Source of the DNA: Sphingopyxis italica
Lineage (GTDB): Bacteria > Pseudomonadota > Alphaproteobacteria > Sphingomonadales > Sphingomonadaceae
NCBI RefSeq assembly: GCF_011926545.1
Contig: NZ_JAATIT010000005.1
Coordinates: forward strand, 62,001 to 126,000
DNA length: 64,000 nt
Direction: 5' to 3'
Part shown: positions 10,001-16,863 of the stretch, in pieces
Numbering within the stretch: position 1 is the first letter of the stretch
Layout: every line of letters starts with the position of its first letter
Translations under genes and position numbers: made by a program
Notes under the pieces: generated by a model
The model's database searches: none
What the model was told of the DNA's origin: nothing
What the model saw: only the letters and a program-made list of their open reading frames with translations

Positions 10001-10274
10001 GACCTTCCGCGGCGATTATTACCGCCAGGCGAAAAGCTATGCGCGCGTTTACAACACCGAATATGACCGGCTGCGCGCATGGGACAATGCCAATCTGGCG
10101 GTGACGCTGGAACGGCCGGAATCGCAGTTCGCGATGCAGCTTTATGTCAAGAACCTGTTCAACGACACGCCGATAACCAACACCTTCACGAACAGCGACG
10201 ACACCGGGCTCAGCGCGAATATCTTCACGCTCGACCCGCGCATCATCGGTTTCAGTGTGACCAAGCGTTTCTGA
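7050..10274 (+). CDS. TonB-dependent outer-membrane receptor with N-terminal signalling (STN) domain
   Basis: A 1074-residue receptor. Signal peptide (about 1-32), then an STN domain (about 38-95; SYSIAPQSLDRALRDFGVQ) that contacts FecR, a TonB-box/plug region (PAEIVVTAQKREEKIGDVPI; LRGPQGTLYGRNATGGVVN) and a long 22-strand barrel ending in an aromatic residue (GFSVTKRF). Such receptors import scarce ligands through the outer membrane and signal their presence. The plug resembles those of sphingomonad receptors of unknown specificity. It lies beside the Lrp/tryptophan operon; a role in uptake of a related aromatic is only a guess. Confidence 0.93.
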   Translation: MRVRACNLRKFLLSGAAIGCLAFSGDAALAREHVTSYSIAPQSLDRALRDFGVQSGVTILVDAAIVNGKRTAGHSKRTDPETALRALLLGTGLGYRRDGDVFVVTREGNVTPLAAGGEIEDPAEIVVTAQKREEKIGDVPIAISAFTPKALDDRKVESGAELVRAVPNVNFSKGNFSGYDFTIRGIGTKAISASSDPAVAVSFNNTPLIRNRLFEAEFFDLERVEVLRGPQGTLYGRNATGGVVNVIPAMPSDEFEGMAKGEVGNFSTRRLSGMINVPLTDTLAVRAAGAMTKRDGFDFNTFTQQRVNDRDLWSTRVSAQWEPTDNLKASFIWQHFEEDDQRSRTGKQLCTRDEGPETVGNAAVDPYLRAKLSQGCLPGSLYSDAAFGAPNAASFAFVNAAANIGLNLVQLPDGSFASLRVIDPGRDPYADVVQSRNLREISTSYDPRFRANNDVFQLNLEAGVGDLKLISQTAYSSDHYYSSQDYNRFLSAPIFNDSTLTFGATVPGPTPGGIYTDPQLGPSDRMLAVDVSQSRNSQWTQELRLQSDFSGPFNFSVGANALNFKSQDDYYVFSNMFSLLAEYFYNREDAPGEFGAGTRNCDPGNEFRECIYVDPNTIDQINGQGHNYFRSKNVVQTRSWALFGEAYWNVSDDVKITAGARYTNDKKTSTPIPSQLLLGAQNFGTESGASSGGRVSIGYPALPPIEQQWDAFTGRLVVDWKPETSFSDNTLVYASFSHGYKGGGSNPPRVDIDPKVIQYQPLAATFKPEYVNAFEIGTKNSFAGGRMTLNATAFFYDYTDYQVSQIVDRIALNENFDAQSWGLELEAAWRPSRNFRIDSNFGYLRTRIGKGAQSIDVMNRTQGNEDWVVVRPQLGVPSNCIAPKDKVEAILNSPFAAGGFNGLGDFMLSALCAGSSRYGSFNPSIETNLRWDQFLGFTYDPLTDAPNGGRGFYADLEGNELPNSPRFTFNIGAQYTFFIDDWNLTFRGDYYRQAKSYARVYNTEYDRLRAWDNANLAVTLERPESQFAMQLYVKNLFNDTPITNTFTNSDDTGLSANIFTLDPRIIGFSVTKRF

Positions 10275-10299
10275 TCGGCACGACGCAAGGTCCTCCCTC

Positions 10300-10328
10300 G
10301 GGCGCGTTTTCGAACGCGCCCTTTTTTT
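10300..10328 (+). terminator. Rho-independent terminator of the TonB receptor gene
   Basis: A perfect 9-bp stem (GGGCGCGTT/AACGCGCCC) with a TTCG tetraloop followed by seven T residues, 26 bases after the receptor stop codon. Textbook intrinsic terminator. Confidence 0.93.
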
Positions 10329-10392
10329 CCAAAGCTGAGCCGCAGTCTCGACGCAGTTTGATAAGCCTTCCGGGCGCGCTGCTTTTGAGCGG

Positions 10393-10872
10393 TCAATTGG
10401 CGCGGTCGCGGCCCTCGGTCGTGCGCGCCCATTCGGCCAGATCGCCGTGGCGCTTGATCGTCTTGAGGCACACCACCGTCTTCAAACGCTGGACGCCGGG
10501 CAGCTTCGACAGATTGTGGCGGAGCAGTTCGTCGAGATGGTCGGCCGAGCGCGCGAAGATCTTGAGCAGATAGTCGCTTTCGCCCGCGGTCGTGTGGCAT
10601 TCGACCACGGCGGGGTGCGCGAGGACCGCGGCTTCGAATTCGATATGCGCGTCGAAGCGGATCTGCACCTCGACGAAACTCTGCACCGCCAAGCCGATGG
10701 CGATCGGGTCGAGGCGCGCGGCATAACCATCGATCACGCCGCTTTCCTCGAGATTTTTCACGCGCGACCAGCAGGGCGATTTGGAGAGGCCGACCTGCTC
10801 GCCGAGATCGGCATAGGATTGGCGGCCGTCGCGTTCGAGCGCGGCGACGATCTTCCAGTCGAGCTTGTCCAT
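10393..10872 (-). CDS. Lrp/AsnC-family transcriptional regulator
   Basis: A 159-residue regulator starting MDKLDWKIVAALERDGRQSY, with an AsnC-type winged helix-turn-helix (LGEQVGLSKSPCWSRVKNLEESGVI) and a RAM effector-binding domain (about 70-150; VVECHTTAGESDYLLKI). Family members sense amino acids and usually control an adjacent catabolic operon. It is divergent from the hydroxylase-kynurenine operon at 11061, separated by 188 bp, so tryptophan, phenylalanine or a product is the likely effector. That assignment rests on position. Confidence 0.9.
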   Translation of the reverse strand: MDKLDWKIVAALERDGRQSYADLGEQVGLSKSPCWSRVKNLEESGVIDGYAARLDPIAIGLAVQSFVEVQIRFDAHIEFEAAVLAHPAVVECHTTAGESDYLLKIFARSADHLDELLRHNLSKLPGVQRLKTVVCLKTIKRHGDLAEWARTTEGRDRAN

Positions 10873-11060
10873 GTGTTCCGTCCTTAAAGCGAGTTCCGGC
10901 GAGAATGGCGCTCACATACCGAATAGGGAAGAACAAATTCCTGCCAATTAGCCGATGTACCAAACGAATATCGATTTTCGCTGCGGCTTCGCCCCGAAAT
11001 CCGCACAATGTTCGCGCCCGCGCGCGCTAGTCTGGCGGTCGAAGGTTTTGGAGAGGACCG
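10873..11060. promoter_or_regulatory. Divergent control region for Lrp regulator and tryptophan-catabolic operon
   Basis: 188 bp holding both divergent promoters. The middle (about 10925-10980) is AT-richer than its surroundings and carries several A/T tracts such as ACAAATT, CCAATTAG and GAATATCGATTTTC, the kind of sequence Lrp-family octamers wrap. GGAGAGGA lies just before the hydroxylase ATG. No single consensus site can be assigned by eye. Confidence 0.5.
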
Positions 11061-11933
11061 ATGGCCGCGACACATATTTTCGATGCACCGCCTGAAGGTG
11101 TCGCGGCCGATTGGACGATGCCGCAAAGCTGGGCCGCGTTCACGGCGGAGCAGCATGACACCTGGCGCAGCCTGTTCGACCGGCAGTCGGCGGCGCTTGA
11201 TGGCTATGCGTGCCGCTCTTTCCTCGACGGCCTCGAAATCCTCCGCCAATTGAAGCGGGGAGTTCCCGATTTCGCCGAACTCAACGCGCTGTTGAAGCCC
11301 GCATCGGGGTGGGAAGTCGTCGCGGTGCCCGGCTGGATTCCGAACGGACCCTTTTTTGAGCATCTCGCGAACCGGCGGTTTCCCGCCGCCAATTTCGTTC
11401 GTCCGCCCGAGCAGGTCGCCTACAGCGAAGAGCCCGATATGTTTCACGACATATTCGGTCATGTGCCGATGCTGGCCGACCCCGCCTTTTCGGACTTTCT
11501 CGTCGCTTATGGTCAGGCGGGGCTTCGCGCCGAAAAGCTGGGTGCATCGGATTTCCTTGGGCGGCTGTGGCTTTATACCGTCGAGTTCGGGCTGGTCGTC
11601 GAGGAGGGTGAACTCCGGGCGTTCGGCGGCGGGCTGATGTCGAGCCTGGGCGAGGCCATGTCGGCGCTCGCCGCGCCCGAACCGCGGCGCATCTGGCTCG
11701 ATATCGAACGCGTGATGCGCACGCGCTATAATTTCGACGAATTTCAGCAGACCTATTTCGTCATTGCGGGGTTCGAGGCGTTGCTGTGCGCGACCGAGGA
11801 AACCGACTTCGCGGCCATCTATCGCAAGATCGCGGGTGAACCGGCGATCGAACCGGGGGATGGCTGGGCCGGCGATCTGGCTTATGAAGGACGCCTGCCG
11901 GCCGGTCCGGCAAGCGGAGAGGCACGCCCATGA
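11061..11933 (+). CDS. Pterin-dependent aromatic amino acid hydroxylase, predicted tryptophan 5-hydroxylase (phhA homologue)
   Basis: A 290-residue iron/tetrahydrobiopterin monooxygenase. The iron site is intact: His129 and His134 (FHDIFGHVP) and Glu175 (YTVEFGL). Against the Chromobacterium violaceum phenylalanine hydroxylase (aligned from memory, gapless here, offset 9), the residue matching Leu101 is Trp92 (PGWIP) and the one matching Trp180 is Leu171 (LWLYTVEFG). Those two positions govern Phe versus Trp use in that enzyme. The gene heads an operon whose next three genes are the kynurenine route, its stop overlapping the dioxygenase ATG by 4 bp. By homology alone it would be called phenylalanine 4-monooxygenase; the context and residues favour tryptophan 5-hydroxylation. 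No pterin-recycling phhB is in the window. Confidence 0.9.
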   Translation: MAATHIFDAPPEGVAADWTMPQSWAAFTAEQHDTWRSLFDRQSAALDGYACRSFLDGLEILRQLKRGVPDFAELNALLKPASGWEVVAVPGWIPNGPFFEHLANRRFPAANFVRPPEQVAYSEEPDMFHDIFGHVPMLADPAFSDFLVAYGQAGLRAEKLGASDFLGRLWLYTVEFGLVVEEGELRAFGGGLMSSLGEAMSALAAPEPRRIWLDIERVMRTRYNFDEFQQTYFVIAGFEALLCATEETDFAAIYRKIAGEPAIEPGDGWAGDLAYEGRLPAGPASGEARP

Positions 11934-12850
11934 TCAGGCAGACACGCGACGGCGGCACCGACATTTTCGAGACCGAGATCGACGGCGAGACGATCCAGTG
12001 GGACAATGGCCTGACCTATGCGCGGCACTTGCAGACCGCGCAACTGCTGTCGGCGCAGGTCCCGGTGTCGGACAAGCCCGACGAGATGCTGTTCATCATC
12101 ATGCACCAGACGATGGAGCTTTGGCTGAAGCTGGTGTTGCACGAAGGACGGCTGGTTTACGACGCGATCAAGGCCGACCGGCTGGAGATCGCGGCCAAGG
12201 GGCTCGACCGGATCGCGACGATCCAGCGGCACATGATCCACAGCTGGGAGGTGCTCGCGACGCTGACTCCGCATGATTTCCTGACCTTTCGCGGTTTCCT
12301 GCGCCGCGCGTCGGGATTCCAGTCGCAGCAATATCGCGAGCTCGAATATCTGCTCGGCAACAAGCGCGGGGATATGATGATCGTCCACAAGGACGATGCC
12401 GAGGGAACAGCGCGGCTGCGCGCGGTGTTCGAGGCGCCGTCGCTCTACGACGAGCTGCTGCGGCTGCTCGCACGCCGCGGGTTCGATATTCCCGCCGACC
12501 ATCTGGAGCGCGACTGGACCAAGCCCTATGAGGCATCCGAGGCGGTCGAGAAGGCGTGGCTCGCGATCTATACCGACCCCGATCGGCACTGGGACCTCTA
12601 CACGCTCGCCGAGAAGATCACCGCGCTGGAATATTATTTCCAGGAATGGCGCTTCAAGCACATGAAGACGGTGGCGCGGGTGATCGGTCACAAGCCGGGG
12701 ACGGGCGGCTCGTCGGGGGTCAATTATCTGGTCAAGGCGCTGAGCCTGAGCTTCTTTCCCGAACTCTGGTCGATGCGGACCGAGATGGTCGCGCCGCGCC
12801 AAGGTGGAGATTATGGGGGCGGAGACTATGCCGGGGGGACGCGGGCATGA
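11930..12850 (+). CDS. kynA: Tryptophan 2,3-dioxygenase
   Basis: A 306-residue haem enzyme that opens the indole ring to give N-formylkynurenine. Residues matching the Xanthomonas enzyme are in place: His59 (distal), Arg121 (substrate carboxylate), His244 (proximal haem ligand, FKHMKT) and Thr258 in GTGGSSG. One conserved pocket residue differs: the second Tyr of the usual TYGxYL motif is His33 (TYARHL). The C-terminus has a Gly-rich tail (QGGDYGGGDYAGG). Overlaps its neighbours by 4 bp on both sides. With a hydroxylase just upstream, its real substrate may be 5-hydroxytryptophan. Confidence 0.95.
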   Translation: MIRQTRDGGTDIFETEIDGETIQWDNGLTYARHLQTAQLLSAQVPVSDKPDEMLFIIMHQTMELWLKLVLHEGRLVYDAIKADRLEIAAKGLDRIATIQRHMIHSWEVLATLTPHDFLTFRGFLRRASGFQSQQYRELEYLLGNKRGDMMIVHKDDAEGTARLRAVFEAPSLYDELLRLLARRGFDIPADHLERDWTKPYEASEAVEKAWLAIYTDPDRHWDLYTLAEKITALEYYFQEWRFKHMKTVARVIGHKPGTGGSSGVNYLVKALSLSFFPELWSMRTEMVAPRQGGDYGGGDYAGGTRA

Positions 12851-13476
12851 GCCGGATCTGGGACATTTCGCAGCCGCTGCACGCCGCGGTACCGGTGTGG
12901 CCGGGCGAGCCGGTCTTCGCGCTCCACAGCCATGCGGTGATCGGCGACGGATGCCCGGTCAATGTCGGCGGTATGTTCACGCCGCTCCACGCCGGGACCC
13001 ACGGCGATGCGCCGCTGCATTACGCCAATGACGGCGCCTCGTCGGCCGATTGCGAACTCGATGCCTATATCGGGCCGTGCGTGCTGCTCGATGTTCGCCA
13101 TGCGCGCGGACGGGTCGAGATCAGCGACATCGACTGGGCGGCGGTCGAGGGCGCCGAGCGCGTCTTGCTGCGGACCTATGAGCAGTTCCCGCACGAGCAA
13201 TGGGACTCGGATTTCACCGCAATCGCCAATGATGTGATCGCAAGGCTTGGGTCCATGGGGGTGCGGTTGATCGGCACCGATGCGGCCTCGCTCGATCCCG
13301 AACAGTCGAAGACGCTCGACGCACATCAGGCGGTGAAGGCGGCCGACATGCGCATCCTGGAAGGGCTGGTGCTCGATGACGTGCCGCCCGGCCGGTACGA
13401 ACTTGTCGCGCTGCCGCTTCGTATCGTTGGCGCCGATGCCAGCCCGGTGCGCGCTATCTTGAGGGAAATCGCATGA
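12847..13476 (+). CDS. kynB: Kynurenine formamidase (arylformamidase), cyclase family
   Basis: A 209-residue metal-dependent hydrolase that removes formate from N-formylkynurenine. The family signature HAGTHGDAPLHY (zinc-binding HxGTHxDxPxH) is at about residues 49-60. Length matches bacterial KynB. It starts on an ATGA overlap with kynA and ends in an ATGA overlap with kynU. In the proposed pathway it would act on the 5-hydroxylated analogue. Confidence 0.94.
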   Translation: MSRIWDISQPLHAAVPVWPGEPVFALHSHAVIGDGCPVNVGGMFTPLHAGTHGDAPLHYANDGASSADCELDAYIGPCVLLDVRHARGRVEISDIDWAAVEGAERVLLRTYEQFPHEQWDSDFTAIANDVIARLGSMGVRLIGTDAASLDPEQSKTLDAHQAVKAADMRILEGLVLDDVPPGRYELVALPLRIVGADASPVRAILREIA

Positions 13477-14714
13477 CCGACACGATGTTTGCCACCGATG
13501 TGTCGGCGCTCGACGCCGCCGATCCGTTGGCGCCCTTTCGCGAGCGTTTTCAACTGCGCGAAGGTCTGATCTACCTCGACGGCAATTCGCTGGGCGCGCT
13601 GCCGAAGGCGACGGGCGAGCGGCTGGCCGAGGTGATCGGCGGCGAATGGGGTGAGGGGCTGATCACCTCGTGGCTCGAAGCCTTATGGTCGACCGCGCCG
13701 CGGCGCATCGGCGACAAGATCGGCCGGCTGCTCGGCGCGAAGCCCGGCGAAATCGTCGCGACCGATTCGACTTCGGTTAATATTTTCAAGGCGTTGACCG
13801 CCGCTCTTTCGTTACGGGATGAGCGGACGGTGATCCTGTCGGAAGCGACCAATTTTCCCACCGACGTCTATATGATGCAGGGTGTCGAGGCGTTTTCGGG
13901 CGGACGCGTGAAGGCGGTGACCGTCGCGCCCGACGCGATCGTCGATGCGCTGACCGACGATGTCGCGGTGTTGCTGCTCACGCAGGTCCACTACAAGTCG
14001 GGCCGCGTTCGCGACATGGCGGCGATCACGCGCGCGGCGCACGAGGCCGGCGCGCTCGTCGTCTGGGATCTGAGCCACAGTGCAGGGGCGATCCCCGTCG
14101 ATCTCAATGGCGCGAACGCCGATTTCGCGATCGGCTGCGGCTACAAGTTCCTCAACGGCGGCCCCGGCGCGCCCGCCTATCTGTTCGCGGCCGCGCGGCA
14201 TCATGCCGCCACGCCGGTGCTCTCGGGCTGGTTCGGCCACGCGCGGCCCTTCGCTTTCGAGGAGGATTATGACCCCGCCGCCGGGATCGAACGCTTCCAG
14301 TGCGGAACCCCGCCGGTGCTCGGCCTCGCCGCGCTCGAAGTCGGCGTCGACCTGATGCTCGAAGCCGACATGGCCGAGGTGCGCCGCAAGTCGCTCGCAC
14401 TCGGCGACCTGTTCATCGAACAGATGCAGCCTTTGTGCGACGCCTATGGCTTCGAGCTGGTCAGCGCGCAGGACCATGCGACGCGCGGCAGCCAGGTCGC
14501 CTATGCGCATCCGCAGGGTTACCAGATCGTGCAGGCGCTCAAGGAATATGACGTGATCGCTGATTTCCGCGCGCCCGACATTTTGCGCTTCGGGCTGACG
14601 CCGCTTTATCTCCGTTATCGAGACATGGTCGAAACGGCCCGCCGCCTCGAAAAGGTCTGCGCGACGCGCGCGTGGGACAAGCCGCAATATCACCAGCGGG
14701 CGGCGGTGACATGA
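13473..14714 (+). CDS. kynU: Kynureninase
   Basis: A 413-residue PLP enzyme that splits kynurenine into anthranilate and alanine. Hallmarks: YLDGNSLGALP near the N-terminus, DSTSVNIFKAL, the PLP-facing WDLSHSAG, and the Schiff-base lysine Lys225 in GCGYKFLNGGPGAPA. The pocket region SWLEALW resembles the Pseudomonas kynurenine-type enzyme rather than the animal 3-hydroxykynurenine type, as far as can be judged by eye. Overlaps kynB and the nitrilase gene by 4 bp each. The expected product here is 5-hydroxyanthranilate plus alanine. Confidence 0.95.
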   Translation: MTDTMFATDVSALDAADPLAPFRERFQLREGLIYLDGNSLGALPKATGERLAEVIGGEWGEGLITSWLEALWSTAPRRIGDKIGRLLGAKPGEIVATDSTSVNIFKALTAALSLRDERTVILSEATNFPTDVYMMQGVEAFSGGRVKAVTVAPDAIVDALTDDVAVLLLTQVHYKSGRVRDMAAITRAAHEAGALVVWDLSHSAGAIPVDLNGANADFAIGCGYKFLNGGPGAPAYLFAAARHHAATPVLSGWFGHARPFAFEEDYDPAAGIERFQCGTPPVLGLAALEVGVDLMLEADMAEVRRKSLALGDLFIEQMQPLCDAYGFELVSAQDHATRGSQVAYAHPQGYQIVQALKEYDVIADFRAPDILRFGLTPLYLRYRDMVETARRLEKVCATRAWDKPQYHQRAAVT

Positions 14715-15724
14715 GCGACGTGTCGACTCCCTTTCTGCCCAGATCGCGCGTTGCCGCTGTGCAGGCTTCGCCGGTCTTCCTCGATACCGCGCGCACGGTC
14801 GACAAGGCGTGCGCGCTGATCGCCGAGGCCGCGGGCAATGGCGCGCAGCTTGTCGCCTTCCCCGAGGTATTCGTGTCCGCCTATCCCTATTGGAACTGGC
14901 TGATGACGCCGATCGAGGGCGCCGAATGGCACGAGCGGCTGTATCGCGCGTCGCTCTCGATCGATGGCCCCGAGGTTGCCGCGCTCTGCGCCGCGGCGCG
15001 CGATCATGGCTGCACCGTCGTCATCGGGATCAACGAACGCGATCCGGTGAGCGTCGGGACACTCTACAACACCAACCTGATCATCGGCGCCGACGGCAGC
15101 CTGCTCGGGCGCCACCGCAAGCTGGTGCCGACCTGGGCCGAAAAGCTCACCTGGGCGGGCGGCGACGGCAATTCGATCCGCGTTTACGACACTCCCGTCG
15201 GGCCGCTCGGCACGCTGGCGTGCGGCGAGAATACCAACACGCTGGCGCGCTTCGCCTTGCTGTCGCAGGGCGAACTGGTTCATGTCGCCAATTATATCGC
15301 GCTGCCTGTCGCGCCGGCTTCGTACAATATGGCCGAGGCGATCAAGATCCGCGCCACCGCGCACAGCTTCGAGGGCAAGGTCTTCACGATCGTCGCCTGC
15401 TCGGCGGTGAGCCCCGAAATCATCGACACAATGTCCGAAGGCCGTCCGCAGAACCGCGAGCTGCTGTCGCGTCCGAACAGCGCCTTTTCGGGTGTGATCG
15501 ATCCGCACGGCAATCTGGTCGGTGAGGCGCTGATCGACGACGAAGGCATCGTCTATGCCGATATCGACCTTGGCGACTGCATCCGTCCCAAGCTGATGCA
15601 CGACATCATCGGCGGCTATAACCGCTTCGATATCTTCAACCTGACGGTCGACCGGACTCCCCGCGCGTCGGCCCTGTTCGTCGACGAGCCGCAGCGCGTC
15701 GATCCCGACGAGGAGACGCCATGA
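14711..15724 (+). CDS. Nitrilase-superfamily carbon-nitrogen hydrolase, candidate maleamate/maleamoylpyruvate amidase
   Basis: A 337-residue enzyme with the full Cys-Glu-Lys set: Glu52 (FPEVFVSAYPYW), Lys137 (HRKLVP), Glu144 and the nucleophile Cys171 (LACGENTN). The AYPYW motif is typical of nitrilase-branch members, so ordinary annotation would say nitrilase. It sits inside a ring-cleavage operon with 4-bp overlaps on both sides. Cleavage of a 2-aminobenzoate at C1-C2 would make a carboxamide, and this is the only gene here able to hydrolyse it. Omega-amidase, a relative, acts on similar C4-C5 half-amides. A true nitrile substrate remains possible. Confidence 0.85.
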   Translation: MSDVSTPFLPRSRVAAVQASPVFLDTARTVDKACALIAEAAGNGAQLVAFPEVFVSAYPYWNWLMTPIEGAEWHERLYRASLSIDGPEVAALCAAARDHGCTVVIGINERDPVSVGTLYNTNLIIGADGSLLGRHRKLVPTWAEKLTWAGGDGNSIRVYDTPVGPLGTLACGENTNTLARFALLSQGELVHVANYIALPVAPASYNMAEAIKIRATAHSFEGKVFTIVACSAVSPEIIDTMSEGRPQNRELLSRPNSAFSGVIDPHGNLVGEALIDDEGIVYADIDLGDCIRPKLMHDIIGGYNRFDIFNLTVDRTPRASALFVDEPQRVDPDEETP

Positions 15725-16863
15725 TGGCAGAAGGCAGCACGATCATCGACCCGCGCGACGATGTGCTCGGGCGCGCGCGCGTCACCGACACACCCGAACT
15801 CGAATCCTTTTATCAAGAGCTTGCGGCGCGTAATGCAGGCGCTTTCTGGAAGCGCGCGAATGCGATCGAGCCGTGGGAGCCCGAAACGCGCTATCGCCCG
15901 ACGCTCTGGCGCTACGCCGAGATGCGCGACATGTGCCTCCGCGCGCTCGATCTGGTGAAACCCGAGGAAGCCGGCCGCCGCGTCGTGACCCTGCTCAACG
16001 ACAGCGACGCCGGGCGCGAAAACACCGCGGTCTGCGGCTGGCTGTTCAGCGGGATGCAGGCGATGCGCCCCGGCGAGATCACGCCCGCGCACCGCCACAC
16101 CGCGTCGGCGCACCGTTTCATCATGGAGGGGAAGGGCGCCTATACCGTCGTCGACGGGCACCACATCACGCTCGGCGCCAACGATTATGTTCTGACCCCG
16201 GGGGGGTGCTGGCACGACCATGGCGTCGTGGCCGACGGCGAGGTCTCGATCTGGCAGGACGGGCTCGACATCCCGCTGATGAATAGCCTCGAGACCAATT
16301 TTTACGCGGTCTACGACCAGCCCGCGCAGACGGCGGCCTTTCCGGCCGACGATCTGCCGCTGAGCTATGGCGGCGCTGCGCTGCGGCCCGAGGGCGTCGC
16401 AGCGTGGGAGAAGCCTTACTCGCCGGTGATGGTCTATCGCTGGGAAGCGACGCGCGACGCGCTGTGGAGCCTCGCCAAAGTGTCGGAAGGCACGCCGTTC
16501 GACGGGCATATGGTGCGTTATTCCAACCCGCTGACCGGCGGCTGGGCGCTCCAGACGATGGGCGCGCATATGCAGATGTTGAAGCCCGGCTTCCGCGGCA
16601 AGGCGCACCGCCACACCGGCAACGTCGTCTATAATGTCGCGGCCGGCCGCGGCTATTCGATCATCGGCGGCGAACGCTTCGACTGGGGCACGCACGACAT
16701 CTTCTGCGTGCCCGCGTGGGTGTGGCACGAGCATGTCAATCTCGACGCATCCGAGGAAGCCTTCCTCTTCTCGTTCAACGACTTCCCCGTGATGGAGGCG
16801 CTCGGCGTCCGGATCGAGGAAGCCCTCCAAGACAATGACGGACACCAAACATGCGCTTCGTGA
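15721..16863 (+). CDS. Gentisate 1,2-dioxygenase-like bicupin, candidate 5-hydroxyanthranilate 1,2-dioxygenase
   Basis: A 380-residue bicupin. The N-terminal cupin carries the iron ligands His124, His126 and His165 (AHRHTASAHRF; GGCWHDH) with the same spacing as gentisate dioxygenase (119/121/160). Gln113, Arg132 and His167 fall where substrate-contacting residues lie in salicylate 1,2-dioxygenase, as I recall it. The C-terminal cupin is KAHRHTGNVVYN. The family cleaves 1-carboxy-2-hydroxy aromatics at C1-C2. 5-Hydroxyanthranilate is gentisate with the 2-OH replaced by NH2, and is what the upstream genes would deliver. Starts ATGATG on an overlap with the nitrilase stop. Confidence 0.88.
   Translation: MMAEGSTIIDPRDDVLGRARVTDTPELESFYQELAARNAGAFWKRANAIEPWEPETRYRPTLWRYAEMRDMCLRALDLVKPEEAGRRVVTLLNDSDAGRENTAVCGWLFSGMQAMRPGEITPAHRHTASAHRFIMEGKGAYTVVDGHHITLGANDYVLTPGGCWHDHGVVADGEVSIWQDGLDIPLMNSLETNFYAVYDQPAQTAAFPADDLPLSYGGAALRPEGVAAWEKPYSPVMVYRWEATRDALWSLAKVSEGTPFDGHMVRYSNPLTGGWALQTMGAHMQMLKPGFRGKAHRHTGNVVYNVAAGRGYSIIGGERFDWGTHDIFCVPAWVWHEHVNLDASEEAFLFSFNDFPVMEALGVRIEEALQDNDGHQTCAS

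Noticed and set aside
11061..11933. Simple phenylalanine catabolism (phhA with tyrosine pathway)
   Set aside because: No phhB, tyrosine aminotransferase, hpd or hmgA is present, and the key Trp of the Phe pocket is replaced by Leu. Not excluded, but less likely than tryptophan hydroxylation.
15721..16863. Reading the operon as a plain gentisate or salicylate pathway
   Set aside because: No salicylate or 3-hydroxybenzoate hydroxylase and no glutathione-dependent maleylpyruvate isomerase is present, and the genes are fused by overlaps to kynureninase.
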